A stretch of DNA of 18,429 nucleotides from Methanocellales archaeon (GTDB taxonomy: Archaea; Halobacteriota; UBA148; JAUWXC01), in contig JAUWXC010000001.1 of the NCBI GenBank assembly GCA_030616565.1, forward strand, positions 1-18,429, given 5' to 3'. Positions 13,560-18,429 of this stretch are shown here, piece after piece (position 1 is the first letter of the stretch; every line of letters begins with the position of its first letter). A program made the translations under genes and the position numbers. Under the pieces are notes generated by a model. That model ran no database searches. It was not told the DNA's origin and saw nothing but the letters and a program-made list of their open reading frames with translations.

Positions 13560-14360
13560 CTACTGTTTGCCCTTTTTAATGCTGTCGAACAAGTCATGCG
13601 CTTCTTTCGGAGTGGCATTTTCATGGATGATGGCACGAATAGCTCTGATCATCGCCACCGGGTAATCACTTTGCCACACGTTTCTTCCCAAATTTACGCC
13701 TATGGCGCCTTTCTGGATGCCGTCATGAACAAACTCGAAGGTCTCAAGCTCAGAGTCCACTTTGGGACCACCCGCCATAACGACTGGTACAGGACAACCA
13801 CGAACGACCTTTTCAAAACCTTCTTTGCAATAGTACGTTTTTACCACCCGTGCGCCCAACTCGGCAGCAATCCTGCAACATAAAGCAAGATATCGTGCCT
13901 CGCGCTTCTCCAACTCCGCTCCGACGGCCGTGACTGCCATTACTGGAATGCCATACTCTTCGCACTCGTTGACAAGGTTCGATAGGTTTAACAACGACTC
14001 GTGCTCGTGTTCGCTGCCCACAAAGATGGAGAGGGATACCGCGCTGGCGTTGAGTCGTATGGCCTCTCTCACAGAGGTGGTAATCCCTTCGTGAGATAGT
14101 TCCTCTTTCCTAGCCATGCTCGTGCCGCCGGAGACCCTGAGAATGATCGGTTTGGTTTTGGTAGGGTCCACACATGAGCGCAGTATTCCCCTCGTGAGCA
14201 TGATCGCATCTGCGTAAGGGAGAAGGGGGTCAACGGTTTTGCCTGGCTCTTCTAATTTGCGTGTGGGTCCTTGAAAATACCCGTGATCTATGGGCAAAAA
14301 GAGAGCTTTACCATCGGATTGAATCAACTGCGAAAGCCTGTTTTTCATCCCCCAATCCAT
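13560..14360 (-). CDS. lsrF: LsrF-like class I aldolase / thiolase (DhnA superfamily)
   Basis: The 266-residue product is strikingly close to bacterial LsrF, which transfers an acetyl group from phosphorylated AI-2 breakdown product to CoA. Shared stretches include DWGMKNRLSQ, the PIDHGYFQGPTRKLE loop, TRGILRS, GSEHEHES, the RVVKTYYCKEGFEKVVRGC segment with the Schiff-base Lys, VPVVMAGGPK, and GVNLGRNVWQSDYPVAM. It lacks the roughly 25-residue N-terminal extension of the E. coli protein. The superfamily also includes archaeal fructose-bisphosphate aldolases and ADH synthase, so an aldolase reaction on a sugar phosphate is equally possible; no other lsr genes are present. ATG 14360 is preceded by GGAGG. 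Neighbours are a small Cys protein upstream (23-bp gap) and a membrane protein downstream. Confidence 0.9.
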   Translation of the reverse strand: MDWGMKNRLSQLIQSDGKALFLPIDHGYFQGPTRKLEEPGKTVDPLLPYADAIMLTRGILRSCVDPTKTKPIILRVSGGTSMARKEELSHEGITTSVREAIRLNASAVSLSIFVGSEHEHESLLNLSNLVNECEEYGIPVMAVTAVGAELEKREARYLALCCRIAAELGARVVKTYYCKEGFEKVVRGCPVPVVMAGGPKVDSELETFEFVHDGIQKGAIGVNLGRNVWQSDYPVAMIRAIRAIIHENATPKEAHDLFDSIKKGKQ

Positions 14361-14383
14361 ATTTCACGCCTCCTTTACATTTT

Positions 14384-14596
14384 TTATTTTTCAGGTCTGA
14401 CGATTAAATAACCTTTTTCCATCAGCCAATGATGAAACCGCCATGTGGTAAATTTACAATGATTTTTACAAGTTTGCCTTATTTTTTGATATTCTTCAGA
14501 ATCTCGTTTTTGAGCGTTCAAATCTAACTGTACTGGACATTTCACATCGTTACAAAACTCTCTCTGTTTGTAATCCACATACCCAGCGATTGACAT
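14384..14596 (-). CDS. Small four-cysteine protein, likely metal-binding
   Basis: This 70-residue protein has Cys in two pairs: FCNDVKC and TCKNHC (C-x4-C and C-x3-C), followed by TTWRFHHWLMEKGYLIVRP. The four Cys could bind zinc or an iron-sulphur cluster. The aromatic/His stretch looks conserved in style, and I believe similar short proteins occur beside aldolases in methanogens, but I cannot name a family. It is the first gene of an operon with the LsrF-like enzyme, 23 bp before it. A TATA box about 26 bp before the ATG and the absence of a Shine-Dalgarno sequence suggest leaderless translation from ATG 14596. Confidence 0.75.
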   Translation of the reverse strand: MSIAGYVDYKQREFCNDVKCPVQLDLNAQKRDSEEYQKIRQTCKNHCKFTTWRFHHWLMEKGYLIVRPEK

Positions 14597-14621
14597 GATA
14601 ATGATAACATTCTCGATTCCG

Positions 14622-14632
14622 ATATTTAAAGA
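14622..14632 (-). promoter_or_regulatory. TATA box for the small-Cys/LsrF-like operon
   Basis: Minus-strand CTTTAAATATC is centred about 30 bp upstream of ATG 14596, which would put the transcription start within a few bases of the start codon. Confidence 0.5.
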
Positions 14633-14671
14633 TAGCTTTACTAGTTTTCCAATACGACTTTTCTAAGGAAA

Positions 14672-14812
14672 TGCGGGGGGCCGGATTTGAACCGACGAAC
14701 TCCTGCGAGAGTAGATCTTGAGTCTACCGCCTTTAGCCAACCTTTTTCCGTTAACGCTTTTGCGAGCGTTTAGCGAGGAAAAGGGTTATTGGCCTGACTT
14801 GGCGACCCCCGC
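14672..14812 (-). tRNA. tRNA-Leu (CAA anticodon) with an apparent D-loop intron
   Basis: Minus-strand GCGGGGG (14806-14812) pairs with CCCCCGC (14673-14679), with discriminator A at 14672. The anticodon arm GTAGA-CTCAAGA-TCTAC is uninterrupted and gives CAA. The long variable arm (CTC-GCAG-GAG) is typical of Leu. The T arm GTCGG-TTCAAAT-CCGGC is normal. The gene is 141 nt, about 55 nt too long, and all the excess lies between GTCAGGC and AAGGCG in the D loop. Removing it leaves about 86 nt, correct for tRNA-Leu. A TATA box (GATAAATAC, about 14843-14851) lies upstream. Confidence 0.92.
14737..14791 (-). other. Non-canonical intron in the D loop of tRNA-Leu (ends approximate)
   Basis: The insertion is about 55 nt. 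Its ends pair as AACCCTTTTCC with GGAAAAAGGTT (one mismatch), and inside AACGCT pairs with AGCGTT. This gives a long stem suited to a bulge-helix-bulge at the D loop. The exact splice points can shift by up to about 4 nt because CCAA/CTAAA repeats flank them. A permuted or inserted element rather than a spliced intron cannot be excluded. Confidence 0.7.
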
Positions 14813-14865
14813 CAACCTGATAAATTGCCCTTTGTTTTAGATGTATTTATCGGTCAACGCTTCAC

Positions 14866-14984
14866 TGTACGCATTCACAAAGTGAATGCTTAAGCCCGAA
14901 GGGCGTATGCCGTGGTTACGGCTTAAACGGAGTGTACGCGGAGCTTAAATGCGCTGAAGCGCATGTACGCTCACATGTACGCTC
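14866..14984. repeat. Cluster of short hairpins and TGTACGC repeats
   Basis: TGTACGC occurs four times (14866, 14933, 14964 and 14976). Hairpins fill the space: GCATTCAC-AAA-GTGAATGC (14871-14889), GCCC-GAA-GGGC (14894-14904), GCCGT-GGTT-ACGGC (14909-14922), ATGCGC-TGAA-GCGCAT (14949-14964). CATGTACGCTC is tandemly repeated with a 12-bp period at 14962 and 14974. The cluster separates yjbQ from tRNA-Leu and overlaps the last 40 bp of yjbQ. Confidence 0.6.
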
Positions 14985-15349
14985 CTCTTCCTTGGACCGT
15001 CCAACTCCACGAGAAAAATGCTCTGCCAGGTTCCCAGCGCAAGATTGCCATTTTCGATTGGTATGGTTACGCTAGGTCCCAAGAGGATGGCCCTGAGATG
15101 TGAGTGTGCATTATGATCGATTTGGTCGTGTTGATAGCCCGCTCCCTTGGGAACGGCTTTGTCCAACGCGGATAGTATGTCTTCTCTCAGTCTTGCCTCA
15201 TTTTCGTTAACGATGATGCCCGTCGTCGTGTGAGGCGTGTAGATAACGCAGAGACCATCCTTTGCCCCGGCATCTCTCACGATCTCTTTTACCCTTTGCG
15301 TAATATCAATTAGTTCGGTTTCCTGAGACGTCTTAACCTCTATGTTCAT
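14945..15349 (-). CDS. YjbQ/UPF0047 family protein (possible thiamine phosphate synthase-like activity)
   Basis: The 134-residue product is a YjbQ-family protein. Conserved blocks are IYTPHTTTGIIVNENEA, the metal-site-like DHNAHSHLRAILLGPS, and LGTWQSIFLVELDGPRKR. Some members show weak thiamine phosphate synthase activity; the true role is unsettled. I prefer ATG 15349 (MNIEVKTSQETELIDITQRV), which matches the usual N-terminus, over ATG 15385, which overlaps the upstream zinc-ribbon gene. The last 12 residues are SVHVSVHALQRI: a 12-bp tandem repeat doubles the SVH unit and the stop comes from the hairpin cluster, so the natural C-terminus appears to have been replaced by repeat-derived sequence. 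Confidence 0.92.
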   Translation of the reverse strand: MNIEVKTSQETELIDITQRVKEIVRDAGAKDGLCVIYTPHTTTGIIVNENEARLREDILSALDKAVPKGAGYQHDQIDHNAHSHLRAILLGPSVTIPIENGNLALGTWQSIFLVELDGPRKRSVHVSVHALQRI

Positions 15350-15362
15350 GCCCATTCCAACG

Positions 15363-15506
15363 TCAGTAATGTTTGTATTCTCCATACTCGCACTTAGGAC
15401 AGTATCTATACGGATTGCCCGTATCTGGGTCCACTTTTTTGGGGTCGACTCTCAGTTTTGCGCCACAGTTTGGGCATAGTTCTTCGCTCTTCCACTCGTC
15501 GGCATC
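15363..15506 (-). CDS. Tiny zinc-ribbon protein, probably frameshifted at its N-terminus
   Basis: From ATG 15506 the frame gives 47 residues with a clear zinc ribbon: LCPNCGAKLRVDPKK, a DPDTGNPYRY hairpin, then CPKCEYGEYKHY. No ribosome-binding site precedes this ATG. In another frame, an ATG at 15526-15528 with GAGGGT 6 nt upstream begins MTEERLIDADEWKSEE and would run into ELCPNC if one A in the GAAGAAAC run near 15480 were absent. The intact protein was therefore probably 54 residues. This may be a sequencing error, a true frameshift or a late start. It lies 13 bp upstream of yjbQ in the same direction. The role is unknown. Confidence 0.6.
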   Translation of the reverse strand, partial: DADEWKSEELCPNCGAKLRVDPKKVDPDTGNPYRYCPKCEYGEYKHY

Positions 15507-15540
15507 TATCAGTCTTTCTTCTGTCATAATACCCTCACAG

Positions 15541-15612
15541 AGCCGTCGGAGGGATTCGAACCCTCGACTTGTCGCTTACGAGGCGACCGCTCTACCACTA
15601 AGCCACGACGGC
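15541..15612 (-). tRNA. tRNA-Thr (CGU anticodon)
   Basis: Minus-strand GCCGTCG (15606-15612) pairs with CGACGGC (15542-15548), and the discriminator is U (15541), typical of archaeal tRNA-Thr. The anticodon arm GTCGC-CTCGTAA-GCGAC gives CGT. The T arm is GAGGG-TTCGAAT-CCCTC. There is no intron and no encoded CCA. It lies between trm5 and the zinc-ribbon gene. Confidence 0.95.
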
Positions 15613-15643
15613 ATAAAATATCAGTCCCGTGTAGACTTAAGAG

Positions 15644-16612
15644 TTATGATGTAACCTGGCAATCGACGCAGATAATGTATTTGTGCGGTGCATATGAATG
15701 CACCTTCCTGGTGTTGAGAACCTTGATGCCCACACCAGAACGCACGGCAACCTCCTGGATGATGTGAATTGCCTCCTCAAAATCGTCCTCATGCCTGATG
15801 TCATAGTAATGTATCATCCCCCCGGACCTTAGCATCCCAATCGCCTCTTTCAGGAACTCACTTGCCTTATGTGGAAGATTCATGATGACCCTGTCGGCGC
15901 GCCCTTTTAGGTCAACAGCCACTTCGCGAACGTCCCCTTGAATTATCTCGATGTTGGTCATGGAGTTCTGCTCCACGTTCTTGCGTAGAAACAGGATCGC
16001 ATCTGGATTCTTGTCGATCGCTATTACGTGTTTCGCGCACTTGGCAATTAAAATCGAGAAGGGTCCTACACCAGCAAACATGTCAATGACTGTCTCATCC
16101 GGCTTGACCTGCGCAGATACACGCGCTCTCTCTGTGGAGAGATGGGGGTTAAAATAGGTGCGCTGAAGGTCAACAACATACCTGCAGCCGTGCTCTTTGT
16201 AGACCGTTTCAGTTTTTGGCTCACCTGCAACTACCTTGAAGTCGCGAACCCTAAATTCGCCGGTTGTGGGAGAAGTGGGACATAAAATTGTCTTCACATT
16301 CTTATGTGTCATAAGAACCGCTTTTGCGACGTTCACATCCTCCTCGGCGATGATAGCGATATCACCGATGACCTCATATGAAGGGGCGAATCCCAAGATG
16401 TCTTCGATTGTCTCGTGTTTTTTCGCCTTTTCGAACTCCCTGGTCATAATTTCCATGTCTGACGGGGTGTTTTTCTTGTTTAATACCGGAACGTACAAAA
16501 ACCGGTCATCCGACCGAATCTTGAGGGATTTGTTCAAGATGCCGAGTTCGGCCAACCTCTTGCGAGCTGGTTCGCCTTTTGCCCTTGGAACCTTTACACA
16601 CAGGGATTTCAC
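15644..16612 (-). CDS. trm5: tRNA (guanine37-N1)-methyltransferase Trm5
   Basis: The 322-residue product is an archaeal Trm5, which methylates N1 of G37 next to the anticodon and prevents frameshifting. An N-terminal D1-like region (MKSLCVKVPRAKGEPARKRL) is followed by the recognition domain, the strand VYKEHGCRYVVDLQRTYFNPHLSTERARV, SAM motif VIDMFAGVGPFSI, the IAIDKNPDA motif II, and the catalytic motif IMNLPHKASEFL. The C-terminus VHSYAPHKYIICVDCQV is also family-typical. ATG 16612 gives normal length. It is transcribed alone or with tRNA-Thr behind it. Confidence 0.95.
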   Translation of the reverse strand: MKSLCVKVPRAKGEPARKRLAELGILNKSLKIRSDDRFLYVPVLNKKNTPSDMEIMTREFEKAKKHETIEDILGFAPSYEVIGDIAIIAEEDVNVAKAVLMTHKNVKTILCPTSPTTGEFRVRDFKVVAGEPKTETVYKEHGCRYVVDLQRTYFNPHLSTERARVSAQVKPDETVIDMFAGVGPFSILIAKCAKHVIAIDKNPDAILFLRKNVEQNSMTNIEIIQGDVREVAVDLKGRADRVIMNLPHKASEFLKEAIGMLRSGGMIHYYDIRHEDDFEEAIHIIQEVAVRSGVGIKVLNTRKVHSYAPHKYIICVDCQVTS

Positions 16613-16660
16613 AATAAAGCCTCAAGAAAAGATGATCCCACATATAATTAACTGCTCGCC

Positions 16661-17110
16661 TTAGAGATGGAGCGGTATGCCTTGTGCTGTCTCCTGTCCC
16701 TCTGGTGTCTTGGAAACATACCTGTATTCTCGCTGCGCTCTACTACCCCGCCGCTCCAAGATACCGGCTCTATACATCCTACCTAGGTAGGTGGAAACAG
16801 TGCTTAACGGTATGCGCCCAGAAACACGCTCGTAGTGCGCCTTGGCTTCTTTCGAGGTGAACCAGACGTCTGGATATTCATATCTCAATAATAGTTTCAG
16901 CCGCTCCTTAACCGTCAGCGTTTCATCGCTTAGTCGTGCTATGTCCTGCGCAAAGTCTTGGGAGGTGAGACGCGATGAAGTTTCAGCGGGTGTAGGCTGG
17001 AAATCCAGAGCTTCAATCATCTGAAGGACTCTTTCCTTAGCGAGAGCGCCCTCGAACGACACGATAGTTTTCGTGTCATCGTCGTAGACGATCTCTACAT
17101 TTATCTTCAT
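16661..17110 (-). CDS. Winged-helix DNA-binding protein, probable transcription regulator
   Basis: From ATG 17110 the product is 149 residues. Residues 1-35 (MKINVEIVYDDDTKTIVSFEG) form a small beta-rich N-terminal domain. After a linker, residues of about 70-140 look like a winged helix: TVKERLKLLLRYEYPDVWF, then TSKEAKAHYERVSGRIPLSTVSTYLGRMYRAGILERRG as helix-turn-helix, then an REYRY wing. I chose ATG 17110 because GGGAGTGA lies 6 nt upstream; ATG 17161 would add 17 residues. It faces a long intergenic region with two matching palindromes, the nearer one over a probable promoter of this gene, so autoregulation is likely. I cannot name its targets. Confidence 0.75.
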   Translation of the reverse strand: MKINVEIVYDDDTKTIVSFEGALAKERVLQMIEALDFQPTPAETSSRLTSQDFAQDIARLSDETLTVKERLKLLLRYEYPDVWFTSKEAKAHYERVSGRIPLSTVSTYLGRMYRAGILERRGSRAQREYRYVSKTPEGQETAQGIPLHL

Positions 17111-17169
17111 CACGCTCACTCCCGGTTCGGCGTCCCATCCCCTCCAGAATGGTGTGTTCAAGTCTCATC

Positions 17170-17224
17170 ATTCACATTTTATTGTGGTGTGAATGTGAAA
17201 CGCTTTTGTGAACGACATGTGAAC
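17170..17224. promoter_or_regulatory. Operator cluster 1: palindrome plus three direct half-sites
   Basis: ATTCACA (17170-17176) and TGTGAAT (17188-17194) form an inverted repeat with an 11-nt spacer. The same heptamer follows as TGTGAAA (17194), TGTGAAC (17207) and TGTGAAC (17218). The spacer reads AATAAAA on the minus strand, a possible TATA box for the regulator gene, so occupancy would block its promoter. Confidence 0.6.
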
Positions 17225-17348
17225 AATAGTAAACAACCCATATATATACTTTTCAGTAGAAATAATGGTGTAGACCTGTAGATGGTCAATTCAGACGTTA
17301 TACTGTGCTTTTTAGGCGCTTAGAGACGCTATAATGGCTAATTTTGTG

Positions 17349-17373
17349 TTTCACATTACCACAGGCTGTGAAT
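17349..17373. promoter_or_regulatory. Operator 2: second copy of the palindrome
   Basis: TTTCACA (17349-17355) and TGTGAAT (17367-17373) again have an 11-nt spacer, the same geometry as operator 1, and the spacer carries an inverted version of the CCACA element found there. A further half-site TTTCACA is at 17455-17461, just before the TAGTTTAAATAA promoter-like element. Confidence 0.6.
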
Positions 17374-17553
17374 ATTCATAAAGATTTCTCTATGCTCTTC
17401 TCTTCTTTTTCCATAAGAAATGAAGGGGTTGTTTAATTTACCCTTAACACTCTTTTTCACATAGTTTAAATAATAATAAGCCTGCTAAGTCGATATCAGC
17501 ACAAAAATTAAGGTGTTGAGCGTATCTATCCACAGATTTGGTGAATTGGTGAA

Positions 17554-18333
17554 ATGCTTACATTTGTCGGTGTAGGATTATATGACGAGAAGGATATAAC
17601 GCTAAAGGGTCTTGGTGCCGTCAGGGATGCGGATCGTGTTTTTGCCGAGTTTTACACTTCCAAGCTGATGGGGACAACGCTGGACAAAATGGAACGATTG
17701 TATGGAAAAAAGATTCACCTACTAACACGAGAGGATGTCGAACAGAAGCCAGAGAAGATACTTGCCTTGGCAAAAGACGAAGATGTGGTCTTCCTGGCAG
17801 GTGGAGATGTCATGATTTCCACAACCCATGTGGACCTCAGGCTTAGAGCGATGGACAGGGGTATCAGAACGAGAATCGTCCACGGGTTGTCTGTGCAATC
17901 TGCGGTATGTGGATTGACGGGGTTGCAAAACTATAGGTTTGGCAAGTCTGCCTCCATCGCATTTCCGTACAAAGGACGGACGTCAGAGATGCCGTACGAT
18001 ACGATTAAGACCAACAAAGAACATAACCTACATACGTTATTGTTCCTTGATATCGCAGAGAAGTGCATGACGATAAACGAGGCTATAGATATTCTCCTAG
18101 GAATCGAAAAGGATAGAAAAGAGGACGCGGTCAAAGGAATAGGCGTGGGGATTGCGCGCGCCGGCTCAGAAAATCCGCTGGTGAGGGCGGATTATATAGA
18201 AAGGCTACGAAAATATGACTTTGGGGCACCGCTTCATGCCCTGGTGATCCCTGGGCACCTGCATTTCCTAGAGGCGGAGGCGCTTATCAAACTTGCCGGT
18301 GCACCCCCGGAAATAGAGAGTGAAATAATTTAG
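17554..18333 (+). CDS. dphB: Diphthine synthase DphB
   Basis: The 259-residue product is an archaeal diphthine synthase, a SAM-dependent enzyme that methylates the modified histidine of elongation factor 2 on the way to diphthamide. It has the tetrapyrrole-methylase-like fold: MLTFVGVGLYDEKDITLKGL, the EFYTSKLMG segment, FLAGGDVMISTTHVDLRLRA with the SAM loop, VHGLSVQSAVCGLTGLQNYRFGK split around the second half of the site, and a C-terminal HALVIPGHLHFLEAEAL. Length is normal. ATG 17554 has no strong ribosome-binding site. It ends 7 bp before the next gene, so the two may form an operon. Confidence 0.97.
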   Translation: MLTFVGVGLYDEKDITLKGLGAVRDADRVFAEFYTSKLMGTTLDKMERLYGKKIHLLTREDVEQKPEKILALAKDEDVVFLAGGDVMISTTHVDLRLRAMDRGIRTRIVHGLSVQSAVCGLTGLQNYRFGKSASIAFPYKGRTSEMPYDTIKTNKEHNLHTLLFLDIAEKCMTINEAIDILLGIEKDRKEDAVKGIGVGIARAGSENPLVRADYIERLRKYDFGAPLHALVIPGHLHFLEAEALIKLAGAPPEIESEII

Positions 18334-18340
18334 AGGCGAA

Positions 18341-18429
18341 ATGGCCAGAAAATCGATTGGCGTGATATTTGGGGAAACTACTCCGCTGGAGTTCAAATTT
18401 GCCGTTGCAGATAGCAGGGCCACCAAAAG
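18341..18429 (+). CDS. Start of a gene resembling HerA-type ATPases (truncated by window end)
   Basis: Only 29 codons are in the window. The protein begins MARKSIGVIFGETTPLEF, followed by KFAVADSRATK. The IG-x-V-x-GETTP-x-EF-x-F-x-V pattern resembles the N-terminal HAS-barrel of archaeal HerA/FtsK-type ATPases, which act in DNA end resection or related membrane and DNA translocation. A GAGGCG ribosome-binding site at 18333-18338 supports ATG 18341. The call rests on a short stretch only. Confidence 0.5.
   Translation, partial: MARKSIGVIFGETTPLEFKFAVADSRATK

Larger units (their letters stand above)
17111..17553. promoter_or_regulatory. 440-bp intergenic control region between the regulator and dphB
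   Basis: No gene is seen. It holds two 25-bp palindromes, several TGTGAAN half-sites, a CATATATATAC promoter-like element at 17239-17249 that leads into no open frame, and a TAGTTTAAATAA element near 17462-17473 that may drive dphB. A small stem GACC-TGTAGAT-GGTC lies at about 17273-17287, downstream of the orphan promoter. Confidence 0.55.

Noticed and set aside
13560..14360. A true AI-2 quorum-signal degradation system
   Set aside because: Only the LsrF-like enzyme is present; no LsrK, LsrG, transporter or LsrR-like gene is seen, and related archaeal enzymes can have aldolase roles.
14866..14984. CRISPR array
   Set aside because: The repeats are 7-11 bp, irregularly spaced and without spacers of constant length; no cas gene is present.
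15373..15654. Plus-strand frame of 93 codons
   Set aside because: It runs antisense through the zinc-ribbon gene and tRNA-Thr, including the T-arm sequence. Not a gene.

Overview
The window reads as part of a euryarchaeal chromosome, probably from a methanogen or an anaerobic methane/alkane oxidiser. This is inferred from gene content: archaeal-type Trm1 and Trm5, diphthine synthase, DUF371, a THEP1-type NTPase, intron-containing tRNA genes, TATA-box promoters close to start codons, and the opening of what looks like a HerA-type ATPase. No methanogenesis gene is present, so lineage stays open.

Bases 1-4500 hold the most unusual locus. The C-terminus of a membrane-anchored exported protein (NEW3-like domain, one membrane helix) sits 1 bp before a MinD/ParA-type ATPase. 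That ATPase carries a roughly 570-residue tail made of repeated hydrophobic/amphipathic helices. A TAA stop interrupts the array, which then continues in the same frame for another 360 codons. The array is followed by a decayed fragment of a second MinD domain. A 681-bp tandem duplication with a 74-bp perfectly identical core shows that the array is evolving by duplication.

Bases 4560-9014 are mostly housekeeping genes: a THEP1-like NTPase, a VapBC toxin-antitoxin pair packed directly against trm1, convergent rlmE, then htpX with a 15-bp palindrome in its promoter and a small partner gene, and a 3-TM protein. Bases 9015-9480 carry tRNA-Met(CAU) and tRNA-Glu(UUC) on the minus strand, 2 nt apart and both with long structured introns. 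DUF371 and two small membrane proteins follow.

Bases 10877-13117 (minus) form a catabolic operon: zinc alcohol dehydrogenase, class II aldolase and DeoC. Together they could split sugar phosphates and reduce the aldehydes released. Bases 13297-14596 (minus) form a second operon: a small cysteine protein, an LsrF-like class I aldolase/thiolase and a two-helix membrane protein. A 92-nt imperfect hairpin lies between the two operons.

Bases 14672-17110 (minus) contain tRNA-Leu(CAA) with an apparent D-loop intron, a hairpin-rich spacer that runs into the end of a YjbQ-family gene, a tiny zinc-ribbon gene with a probable frameshift, tRNA-Thr(CGU), trm5 and a winged-helix regulator. The regulator faces a 440-bp intergenic region containing two matched palindromes and several half-sites, likely operators. 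dphB and the start of a HerA-like gene end the window on the plus strand. Translation and tRNA maturation (Trm1, RlmE, Trm5, DphB, four tRNAs) are the main functional theme.
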